Shown in pieces: positions 1-5,651 of a DNA stretch of 6,460 bases (positions are counted from its first letter, which is position 1; each line of letters begins with the position of its first letter). The notes under the pieces are model-generated. The model was not told the origin of the DNA. It made no database searches and was given only the letters and a program-made list of their open reading frames with translations. The translations under genes were made by a program, and so were the position numbers. Source of the stretch: Alphaproteobacteria bacterium (GTDB lineage: Bacteria > Pseudomonadota > Alphaproteobacteria > BOG-932 > Roseiterribacteraceae); contig CAJCJC010000190.1 in NCBI GenBank assembly GCA_903970575.1, positions 1 through 6,460 on the forward strand, read 5' to 3'.

Positions 1-543
1 GCCCCCCGGCAAACCGGCGACGGCGATCCAGAAGGCCGGCGCGATGATTCCATCCGAGAAATTCTCCGCCAGGCTTTCGATCGCCGCGCGCGCGACACCT
101 GCTTCGTCGAGCGCGGTGGGATTGCGGCCTACGATCATGGATACCGCCTTGCGGCCGCCCTCAAGCCCTTGCTTCTCCAGCGCCTCGGCCACCGCGAGAA
201 CATGGGCGTGAAGGCTGCGCTGAGCGACGAGGCTGGAGCTAACCAGAACCAGAAGCACCCAACCGATCATCCCAAACGAGAATAGCTTGGTCATTACCCA
301 AGAAACGAAAAACGTCGCAGCGAGGAGGAGAATGAGCGTGAGTACACCCAATAACCGCCGCGCGCCGCCGGAACCGCGATTAAGACGCCGTTCCAAAAAG
401 TCCAGCATCGCGCCCATCCACGTGACAGGGTGGCCAATGGCGCGATAGACAAACTGGGGATAGCCGATCGCCGCCTCCAGGATCAGCGCGGACAGGGCCA
501 GCCTGATGCTGGAAACCCAGGCGATATGGGAAAGATGCTGCAT
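1..543 (-). CDS. cobD: Adenosylcobinamide-phosphate synthase CobD/CbiB, 3' part missing (cut by window edge)
   Basis: Inner-membrane enzyme of cobalamin synthesis that joins adenosylcobyric acid to aminopropanol or its phosphate, giving adenosylcobinamide (phosphate). The first 181 codons are present; the family is usually a little over 300 residues, so roughly the C-terminal 130-150 residues lie beyond base 1. Family hallmarks seen: an N-terminal hydrophobic helix followed by HPVTWMG (residues about 38-44), a long hydrophobic stretch around residues 65-105, and the conserved block VGRNPTALDEAGVARAA (from about 138) leading into SLAENFSDGIIAPAFW (about 157-172). The ATG at 543 is the only ATG start in frame before an upstream stop near 604. 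It has no clear Shine-Dalgarno sequence. It is divergent from cobC, whose product makes the aminopropanol phosphate that CobD uses. Identification is firm; only the truncation limits it. Confidence 0.95.
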   Translation of the reverse strand, partial: MQHLSHIAWVSSIRLALSALILEAAIGYPQFVYRAIGHPVTWMGAMLDFLERRLNRGSGGARRLLGVLTLILLLAATFFVSWVMTKLFSFGMIGWVLLVLVSSSLVAQRSLHAHVLAVAEALEKQGLEGGRKAVSMIVGRNPTALDEAGVARAAIESLAENFSDGIIAPAFWIAVAGLPGG

Positions 544-580
544 GGATATTTGGGAAATGGAACCTTGTAGAGCGTCCGCG
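541..580. promoter_or_regulatory. Very short divergent cobD/cobC start region
   Basis: Only about 37 bases separate the cobD ATG (543, minus) from the preferred cobC ATG (581, plus). There is no room for two separate promoters or for a cobalamin riboswitch, so at least one transcript probably starts inside the opposing gene. The tetranucleotide CATG at 541-544 carries an ATG on each strand: the cobD start on minus and a possible alternative cobC start on plus. No convincing -35/-10 pair was found. Confidence 0.4.
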
Positions 581-1582
581 ATGGACGGCGATCCATGGTA
601 TCACGGCGGCAACCTTAAAGCGGCAATGCGCATATTTCCCGATGCGCCCTTGCCATGGATCGATCTGTCGACGGGAATCAATCCCCTGCCCTATCCTGTC
701 GGTTTATTACCTGAATCCGTCTGGAGTCGGCTTCCCGAACCGTCCGATCTAGCGGCGCTTGAAGCCGCGGCCAGGGTTGCGTATGGCGTCAAGGCCGGTC
801 GAACGCTTGTAGCCGCGCCCGGTACGCAATCAATCATCCAGTGGCTTCCGAGGCTCGCGCCTGCGCGTCGCGTGGGTATCCTCGGCTTTACTTACGGCGA
901 GCATGAAAATTCCTGGCGGATGGCGGGCTCCGAGGTTCGTTGCGTCGATGACCCGGCCGATCTCATGCAATTCGACATAGGTGTTGTCGTCAATCCCAAT
1001 AATCCCGATGGACGGATCGTCCCGCCCGACCATCTCATTCAGATCGCCCAGGCGCTGGACCGGCGCGGCGGGTTATTGATCGTCGACGAAGCTTTTATCG
1101 ATATGCTTGACCCTGGGCTCAGCCTAGCCCCGGAACTACCGATTAGCGGCGCTATGGTGCTACGGTCGTTCGGCAAGACCTATGGCCTCGCGGGGCTCCG
1201 GCTGGGTTTCGCGGTGACGTCTCCGCAACTAGGCCGCGCGCTCCGCGCCGCTCTGGGATCATGGGCGATCTCCGGCCCCGCTATCGAACTTGGGCGCCAC
1301 GCTCTAGCGGACGAAGTCTGGCGCGCGGAAATGATCTCAAAACTGCGTGAACTTGGCGCCCGTCTTGATGGCCTCCTTACCGGAGCGAATTTTGACGTTG
1401 TGGGCAAGACGCCGCTTTTCAGATTGGCCAGGCATGATGACGCCGCAAGATGGTTCGAACGACTTGCCCGCGCCGGAATTCTGACACGGCCGTTTCTGGG
1501 GCGGCCGGTATGGCTGCGATTCGGTTTGCCGGTCGAGGAGGCCGACTGGCAGCGTCTGGCGACCGCGCTAGCCGCAAACTAG
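581..1582 (+). CDS. cobC: Threonine-phosphate decarboxylase CobC (PLP-dependent, class I/II aminotransferase fold)
   Basis: Cytoplasmic PLP enzyme expected to decarboxylate L-threonine O-3-phosphate to (R)-1-aminopropan-2-ol O-2-phosphate, the linker of the B12 nucleotide loop. Motifs, numbered from the ATG at 581 (333 residues, normal for the family): HGGNL at 8-12, LSTGINP at 29-35, NPNNPDG from N138, VDEAFID with Asp169 for the pyridine nitrogen, SFGKTYG with Lys199 as the Schiff-base lysine, and WLRFGLP with Arg313 for the carboxylate. The start is uncertain. In-frame ATGs also exist at 506, 542 and 557. I prefer 581 because HGGNL normally lies close to the N-terminus and because the extra codons include TGT and AGA, unlike the rest of the gene. 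The ATG at 542 does have a modest GGGAAAG seven bases upstream. The gene is divergent from cobD and converges on the transporter gene with a 33-base gap. Confidence 0.93.
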   Translation: MDGDPWYHGGNLKAAMRIFPDAPLPWIDLSTGINPLPYPVGLLPESVWSRLPEPSDLAALEAAARVAYGVKAGRTLVAAPGTQSIIQWLPRLAPARRVGILGFTYGEHENSWRMAGSEVRCVDDPADLMQFDIGVVVNPNNPDGRIVPPDHLIQIAQALDRRGGLLIVDEAFIDMLDPGLSLAPELPISGAMVLRSFGKTYGLAGLRLGFAVTSPQLGRALRAALGSWAISGPAIELGRHALADEVWRAEMISKLRELGARLDGLLTGANFDVVGKTPLFRLARHDDAARWFERLARAGILTRPFLGRPVWLRFGLPVEEADWQRLATALAAN

Positions 1583-1615
1583 TCGCGTTTACCGACGACG
1601 CGGAAACGCATGCGT

Positions 1616-2947
1616 CTATATCTGCTTGTGGCCGAACAGCGAAGCGGATCGTGTCGCTTGATGGAGTGCGACGCGCGCCGGCGCGCGTCGCAAGAAATAG
1701 AAAGCCGCGAACGCAGTAGAGACTAATCCAACGATGCTTGTTCCGTAGGCGCTGAGAATAAAGAAATCCACCCAGTTCAAATTGCTCTCGCCGAAATTTC
1801 GCCACAGCAGTAAGGCCACGCTCCCAAGATACCCTGAAGCGTCTGCGACATAGATCAAGAAGCCAGCGGTCGCGATGCGGCCGCTGAATGCGACCAGCCG
1901 ATCGAACAATACGGCGTTGAAGGGTGTGTACGCGGTATATAGTCCGGCGCCCGCGCCGATCATCAACACCAGCGGCGATATCAGGTGAGCCCGAAACGCC
2001 AAGGTCGCGGCTCCCAGCAACAGGAAGCCGAAGCCGACCACGCCATGAATGACCATCAGGGCGCGGAGATTGTCGCGGACGACGATCACCGCGGCCATTG
2101 CGCCGAGCGCGACAATCGCCACCGGCAATTCGCTGGCGCTGAAAATCCCCGTCTCTCCGCCATAACCAAGCCCATTCCAGATTTCCGCCGCGAAATTGTC
2201 GCGAAAGTCGCGAAAGGCGCTAAGCAGAACATAGGCCAGCACAAGAAGGACAAGTCCCGGCGAATAAGCCTTCAGGAACGATGACCGCTCACGCCCGGTC
2301 ATCGGCGCGCGCCTGACCCGTTCGGCTTCGTCGCGCGCATCGGGCGGCGGAAGTCCGTTCAGCACCCAAACGGACAGGACGAGCAACGGCGCGAACGCGG
2401 CGCCGGCGGCGGCGGGCATCCAAAGCGGATCGACGTGGAGCGACAGCATCATCCACGCGCCCAGCGATTTGACGACGCCCGACGACAGTATGAAGCTCGC
2501 GCAGAGCATGGAGCCCAACACTTCGGATACCCGCCGCCCCTCCATATACCCGAATACCAGACCCCAGATCATGCCGAGCGGAAATCCATTGAAGAACATG
2601 CAGGCGACGTTCCATGGAGCCGGAATTAGAGCGAAGACGACCAACGCAAGCCACGACGCGCCGATAAGGCAAAGGATCGCCGCGCCGCGCCGCGCCGGAG
2701 CCATCTCGGAGACCACTTTGACGCCCACGAGCTTCGACAACGCATAGCCCGCCACCTGGGCCAGCACCAAGGCGATTTTATAATCCAACACGAAATGCCA
2801 GCCGGCGACATCGACATACGTGGCGGCCGTAAATGGCTTGCGGAACGCATACATCGAAAAATAGGCGCAGAACCCGGCAAGGCCGGCGACGGCCGTAAAC
2901 ACGACCGGGCTTGCACGCGCCAAGGACCGCCGAAGGGCTTCGCTCAC
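1616..2947 (-). CDS. DUF5690-type MFS-like membrane transporter, candidate phosphonate importer
   Basis: Polytopic inner-membrane protein of 443 residues with about 12 predicted membrane helices (roughly 14-34, 57-76, 88-109, 113-133, 145-165, 176-197, 229-246, 274-290, 297-317, 322-342, 358-382, 392-418) and a charged central loop at about 200-228, the usual 6+6 MFS layout. The motif YAFRKPF (33-39) ending helix 1, and the block DYKIALVLAQVAGYALSK, are what I recall of the DUF5690 family. Helix 1 resembles organophosphate:phosphate antiporters such as GlpT, where an Arg-Lys pair at this place binds phosphate. AFRDFRDNF (Arg246, Arg249) in helix 7 is near the second phosphate-binding Arg of GlpT. 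A longer ORF begins at a GTG at 3004, but I choose the GTG at 2947 because GAGGGAG (2954-2960) lies six bases before it. It is divergent from the phosphonate operon, so uptake of a phosphonate is the inferred role. The substrate is unproven. Confidence 0.82.
   Translation of the reverse strand: MSEALRRSLARASPVVFTAVAGLAGFCAYFSMYAFRKPFTAATYVDVAGWHFVLDYKIALVLAQVAGYALSKLVGVKVVSEMAPARRGAAILCLIGASWLALVVFALIPAPWNVACMFFNGFPLGMIWGLVFGYMEGRRVSEVLGSMLCASFILSSGVVKSLGAWMMLSLHVDPLWMPAAAGAAFAPLLVLSVWVLNGLPPPDARDEAERVRRAPMTGRERSSFLKAYSPGLVLLVLAYVLLSAFRDFRDNFAAEIWNGLGYGGETGIFSASELPVAIVALGAMAAVIVVRDNLRALMVIHGVVGFGFLLLGAATLAFRAHLISPLVLMIGAGAGLYTAYTPFNAVLFDRLVAFSGRIATAGFLIYVADASGYLGSVALLLWRNFGESNLNWVDFFILSAYGTSIVGLVSTAFAAFYFLRRAPARVALHQATRSASLFGHKQI
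1667..1692. repeat. Perfect 26-base palindrome inside the transporter's 3' coding end
   Basis: Every base from 1667 to 1692 pairs with its mirror partner around a centre between 1679 and 1680: 13 bases on each side with no mismatch, built on TGCGACGCGCG and its complement around CCGG. It lies 50-75 bases before the transporter stop and encodes part of the last cytoplasmic tail (around RRAPARVA). There is no T-run on either side, so it is not a standard intrinsic terminator. As RNA or cruciform DNA it could form a very stable GC hairpin between the convergent cobC and transporter genes. Confidence 0.7.
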
Positions 2948-2953
2948 GCCTAA

Positions 2954-2960
2954 CTCCCTC
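2954..2960 (-). promoter_or_regulatory. Ribosome binding site that sets the transporter start
   Basis: On the minus strand this reads GAGGGAG, six bases before the GTG at 2947. It is the best Shine-Dalgarno sequence in the window and argues for starting the transporter here rather than 19 codons upstream at the GTG at 3004, which lacks one. The extra N-terminal residues would also be an unusual proline-rich extension ahead of helix 1. Confidence 0.65.
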
Positions 2961-3012
2961 AATACCGGTTCTGGGAACGCACGGCCGGCGACTGGCCAAG
3001 GCACGATGACTT

Positions 3013-3018
3013 ACTATA
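3013..3018 (-). promoter_or_regulatory. Candidate -10 element of the transporter promoter
   Basis: Minus-strand TATAGT matches the -10 consensus at five of six positions and would start RNA near 3006, leaving a leader of about 60 bases before the GTG at 2947. No good -35 is found 16-18 bases upstream, as is common at activator-dependent promoters. Confidence 0.3.
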
Positions 3019-3026
3019 CTAAATAC

Positions 3027-3054
3027 TTTACATATTTAATACTATCACTATGTT
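3027..3054 (+). promoter_or_regulatory. Candidate sigma-70 promoter of the phosphonate catabolic operon
   Basis: TTTACA (3027-3032) differs from the -35 consensus at one base. TATGTT (3049-3054) is a weak -10 at 16-base spacing. This predicts transcription from about 3061 and a leader of roughly 35 bases before the ATG at 3096. The -35 overlaps the inverted repeat, so a protein bound there could act directly on this promoter. Confidence 0.4.
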
Positions 3055-3095
3055 GCCATTCCGCTAAACCTTCGCTAGGCGGATGGCCGTTATAG

Positions 3096-4241
3096 ATGCG
3101 AATTTCCGGTTTTGATCTCGCTGTTGTGGGCGCCGGAATCGTTGGTCTCGCGCATGCCCTCGCCGCGGCCAAGATGGGTAAGCGGGTGGTCGTGATCGAC
3201 CGCGATCCGCGCGCGAATGGCGCGTCGATTCGTAATTTCGGCTTCGTCACCGTTACGGGACAGCAGCGCGGCGAACACTGGTCGCTGGCGCGGCGAACGC
3301 GTGACATCTGGGAGTCGACAGCGCGTGAAGTCGGCATCCCGATCGAGCAAAGGGGCCTCATCGTTACCGTGCGACGCGCCGAATCGGTCACGGTCGCCGA
3401 GGCGTTCCTGAACACCGAGATGGGTGAAGGCTGCCAATGGCTCAACCGGAACCGGTTCCACCAGCTTTACCCAGAAATCGCGGCGCATGACGCGGTCGGC
3501 GCCCTTTTCAGTCCGCATGAGCTCCGCGTAGAGTCGCGCACGGCTCTGCCAAAGCTGGCGCTATGGCTCGCGGAAGCCCATGGCGTGACCTTCTTGACGG
3601 AAACCCCCGTGCATTCGGTCGTCCCTCCCCGGCTCGAAACGTCCCGAGGACCGGTTGAAGCCCAGGCGGCGATCGTCTGTCCCGGCGACGATTTCCACAC
3701 CCTCTTCCCGGAGCGGATCGCCGCCTACCGCCCGAGACGCTGTCGCCTCTCGATGCTACGGCTCGCCTCGCCCGGATTCCGCATGCCCGCTCCCGTGATG
3801 TCCGATCTCAGCCTGGCGCGCTATGCCGGCTACGCGGAGCTGCTGGAAGCCGAGACTCTGCGGCGACGGCTTGCAGCCGAACAGCCCGCGCATCTCGCCA
3901 ATGGCGTTCATCTGATCGCCGTGCAAAGCGCGGACGGTTCGCTGGTGGTGGGCGACAGCCATCACTACGACGACTTGCCGCAGCCATTCGCCCCGGCCGA
4001 GGCGGAAACCTGCATCCTGGACGAATTCGCGCGCGCGACCGGCCTGAGCCCGCCGCCAGTGATCGAACGATGGGTGGGAACCTATGGGGTGGCCGATGGA
4101 CGAAACTATGTCATCGATGCGCCCTCGGAGAACGTGCGTATCGCGATCGTGACCAGCGGCACCGGAGCGTCGACGGGTTTCGGCATCGCCGAAAAGACCA
4201 TCGCCGATATGTTTGGGCGCAAAGTCGGGGGTGCAGCATGA
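3096..4241 (+). CDS. FAD-dependent oxidoreductase of phosphonate operons (aminoethylphosphonate / N-methyl-AEP oxidase type)
   Basis: Glycine-oxidase/DAAO-like flavoprotein of 381 residues resembling the TIGR03364 clade found beside phosphonatases. Seen: the dinucleotide-binding GAGIVG (12-17) after a short beta strand, acidic Asp35 ending the second strand (VVVIDRD), SIRNFGF (44-50) characteristic of this clade, and a C-terminal FAD-contact block TSGTGASTGFGIAEK (353-367). Several such FAD enzymes are reported to oxidise N-methyl-AEP, and some AEP itself, directly to phosphonoacetaldehyde with O2. That product is the PhnX substrate, and phnX overlaps this gene by ATGA, so the same reaction is inferred. 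No PhnW transaminase is present in the window. The start at 3096 places the Rossmann motif at the usual distance from the N-terminus. The likely RBS (AGGCGGA, 3077-3083) is distant at 12 bases. First gene of a three-gene operon. The exact amine substrate is unknown. Confidence 0.88.
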   Translation: MRISGFDLAVVGAGIVGLAHALAAAKMGKRVVVIDRDPRANGASIRNFGFVTVTGQQRGEHWSLARRTRDIWESTAREVGIPIEQRGLIVTVRRAESVTVAEAFLNTEMGEGCQWLNRNRFHQLYPEIAAHDAVGALFSPHELRVESRTALPKLALWLAEAHGVTFLTETPVHSVVPPRLETSRGPVEAQAAIVCPGDDFHTLFPERIAAYRPRRCRLSMLRLASPGFRMPAPVMSDLSLARYAGYAELLEAETLRRRLAAEQPAHLANGVHLIAVQSADGSLVVGDSHHYDDLPQPFAPAEAETCILDEFARATGLSPPPVIERWVGTYGVADGRNYVIDAPSENVRIAIVTSGTGASTGFGIAEKTIADMFGRKVGGAA

Positions 4242-5053
4242 CCTATCCGGTCAAAGCGGTGATATTCGATTGGGCCGGAACCATGGTCGATTTCGGCAGC
4301 ATGGCGCCGGTCGAGGCTATGATGAACGCCTTTGCCGCCCATGGCGTGACGATCTCGGAAGCAGAGGTGCGCCGGGATATGGGGCGAGCCAAACGCGATC
4401 ATGTCGGCGCGATCATCCGCGATCCCGCCGTGACGGCCCGATGGATCGCCGCCAATACGGGGCCGCCGACAACCGCGGATGGCGATGCGATCCATGATTC
4501 TCTCGAACCCCTGATCGCCGCCGCCGCAGCGGATCGGGCGACTCTGATCCCGGGAGCGGCGGAAATAGCCAGCGATCTGACACGGCTCGGAGTCAAGATC
4601 GGCTCTGGCACCGGCTACACGCGCCGGACGATGAACGGGGTTCTGCCCCGCGCCGCCGCTCAGGGCTATGCGCCCGGCGTGGTCGTCTGCGCCGGAGAAA
4701 CGCCATCGGGTCGTCCCGCGCCGCTCATGACCTGGAAGGCGCTGATCGCACTGGATGCGTGGCCGGCGTGGACTTGCGTCAAGGTCGACGACGCCCCCGT
4801 CGGAATCGAGGAAGGGCGGCTGGCCGGGTGCTGGACGGTCGGCGTATCCGCGTCCGGCAACGGGGTCGGCCTCGGTCTCGACGCGTATCGGGCGCTGGCC
4901 GAGTCCGATCGAGCGGCGCGAATCGAGACCTCCGCACGGTTGCTGAAAGCGGCGGGCGCGGATTATGTCATCGAGACTGTCGCCGACATTCAGCCGACCT
5001 TGGAAGATATCGCCGCGCGGATCGCCGCCGGCGAAAGGCCTGCTTGCAGCTAA
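4238..5053 (+). CDS. phnX: Phosphonoacetaldehyde hydrolase (phosphonatase) PhnX
   Basis: Cytoplasmic HAD-superfamily enzyme that hydrolyses phosphonoacetaldehyde to acetaldehyde and phosphate through a lysine Schiff base. It is 271 residues, the normal length. Motif I is FDWAGTMVDF with nucleophile Asp11. The cap domain carries MGRAKRDHV with Met48, Schiff-base Lys52 and His55, one less than the numbering of the Bacillus cereus enzyme (Met49, Lys53, His56). Motif II region is GSGTGYTRRTM (122-132). SGRPAP has Arg159. Motif IV is KVDDAPVGIEEG with Asp184/Asp185 for magnesium. The Schiff-base lysine in the cap separates it from the PhnX-like group lacking it. The ATG at 4238 overlaps the stop of the FAD gene (ATGA) and follows GGGGG (4227-4231) by six bases; an ORF extends upstream to 4070 but would overlap the FAD gene by 172 bases, so it is rejected. 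Firm identification. Confidence 0.97.
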   Translation: MTYPVKAVIFDWAGTMVDFGSMAPVEAMMNAFAAHGVTISEAEVRRDMGRAKRDHVGAIIRDPAVTARWIAANTGPPTTADGDAIHDSLEPLIAAAAADRATLIPGAAEIASDLTRLGVKIGSGTGYTRRTMNGVLPRAAAQGYAPGVVVCAGETPSGRPAPLMTWKALIALDAWPAWTCVKVDDAPVGIEEGRLAGCWTVGVSASGNGVGLGLDAYRALAESDRAARIETSARLLKAAGADYVIETVADIQPTLEDIAARIAAGERPACS

Positions 5054-5071
5054 ACCTTGGAATTGCGAGAT

Positions 5072-5629
5072 ATGGACAGGGAAAACATCATCGGCCTGCT
5101 CGCCGATATCTTCGAGCGACGCGGCGCCGAGTCCTATCTCGGCGAAGCCGTCACAGTGGCCGAGCACATGTTGCAGACCGCCGCCCTCGCCCAAGCCGAG
5201 GGCGCGCCGGACGCTTTAATCGCGGCCGCGCTGCTGCACGATATCGGCCAGTTCACGAGCGAATTCGGTCCGTATTCGCCCGATGATTCCGGCGACAACC
5301 GGCACGACGAGGCCGGGGCGAAAGTGCTGGAGGGGTTTTTCCCGCGCGCCGTTACGGAATGCGTGCGCCTGCATGTCGCCGCCAAGCGCTATCTCTGCGC
5401 CACGGACCCGACTTACCACGACACGTTGTCCCCGCCATCCCAACACAGCTTGGCGCTCCAGGGCGGCCCACTGACCGACGCCGAGATCGCACGTTTCCGG
5501 GAATTGGAATTTCACCGCGAGGCCGTGCGCGTCCGCTTGTGGGACGATCGCGGCAAGGCGGCGGGCGCCTCCACAATGGTTTTCGACGATTTCCGGCCAT
5601 TGCTGCAACGGGTCATCGAACAAGGCTGA
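5072..5629 (+). CDS. HD-domain mixed-valent di-iron oxygenase, PhnZ type
   Basis: Phosphonate-associated HD-domain protein (like TIGR03276/PhnZ), 185 residues. PhnZ uses two irons and O2 to cleave (R)-1-hydroxy-2-aminoethylphosphonate to glycine and phosphate; the related TmpB acts on the trimethylated form. Residues matching PhnZ as I recall its structure: Tyr22 and Glu25 (PhnZ Tyr24, Glu27), metal ligands His32, His56-Asp57, His78, His101 and Asp158 (PhnZ His34, His58-Asp59, His80, His104, Asp161), and substrate-side Lys105 and Arg155 (Lys108, Arg158). The spacing is kept with a single one-residue shift between His78 and His101, so an active enzyme is likely. The chosen ATG at 5072 has GGAA nine bases before it; a TTG at 5057 is possible. 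It follows phnX by 18 bases in the same operon. Its hydroxylase partner PhnY is absent here, so its real substrate is open. Confidence 0.85.
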   Translation: MDRENIIGLLADIFERRGAESYLGEAVTVAEHMLQTAALAQAEGAPDALIAAALLHDIGQFTSEFGPYSPDDSGDNRHDEAGAKVLEGFFPRAVTECVRLHVAAKRYLCATDPTYHDTLSPPSQHSLALQGGPLTDAEIARFRELEFHREAVRVRLWDDRGKAAGASTMVFDDFRPLLQRVIEQG

Positions 5630-5651
5630 GTTGTAGGGCGGCCGAACCGAT

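Larger units (their letters stand above)
3008..3058. promoter_or_regulatory. AT-rich divergent control region with inverted repeat (candidate LysR operator)
   Basis: A sharp AT-rich island between two GC-rich genes. It holds TAAATA (3020-3025) and TATTTA (3033-3038), a perfect 6-base inverted repeat with a 7-base spacer. TA at 3017-3018 and TA at 3040-3041 extend it after one mismatch. The size and symmetry suit a LysR-type dimer site, although the exact T-N11-A signature is not centred on it. It lies between the transporter and the operon, so one regulator could control both; the LysR gene at the right edge is the natural candidate. That binding is inferred. Confidence 0.5.

Noticed and set aside
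380..604. Small minus-strand open frame at the cobD start
   Set aside because: It is in a different frame from cobD, which accounts for this strand with conserved sequence.
541..620. Cobalamin riboswitch upstream of the B12 genes
   Set aside because: The gap between the divergent starts is about 37 bases, far too short for a riboswitch, and no B12-box-like sequence was seen.
1585..1609. GCGTTT...AAACGC hairpin between cobC and the transporter as a terminator
   Set aside because: The stem is only six pairs with a 13-base loop and no T-run on either strand; too weak to call a terminator.
4070..4237. Upstream extension of the phnX reading frame
   Set aside because: It would overlap the FAD gene by 172 bases. 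The ATG at 4238 gives the normal PhnX length, has a good RBS and forms an ATGA junction.
5057..5071. TTG start for the HD protein
   Set aside because: No Shine-Dalgarno sequence precedes it, while the ATG at 5072 has GGAA at suitable spacing and gives a length close to PhnZ.
4106..5194. Long open frame (362 codons) on the minus strand opposite phnX
   Set aside because: It mirrors phnX and its neighbours in GC-rich DNA, has a low-complexity Arg/Gly/Asp-rich translation and no recognisable motif, while the plus strand encodes a textbook PhnX.
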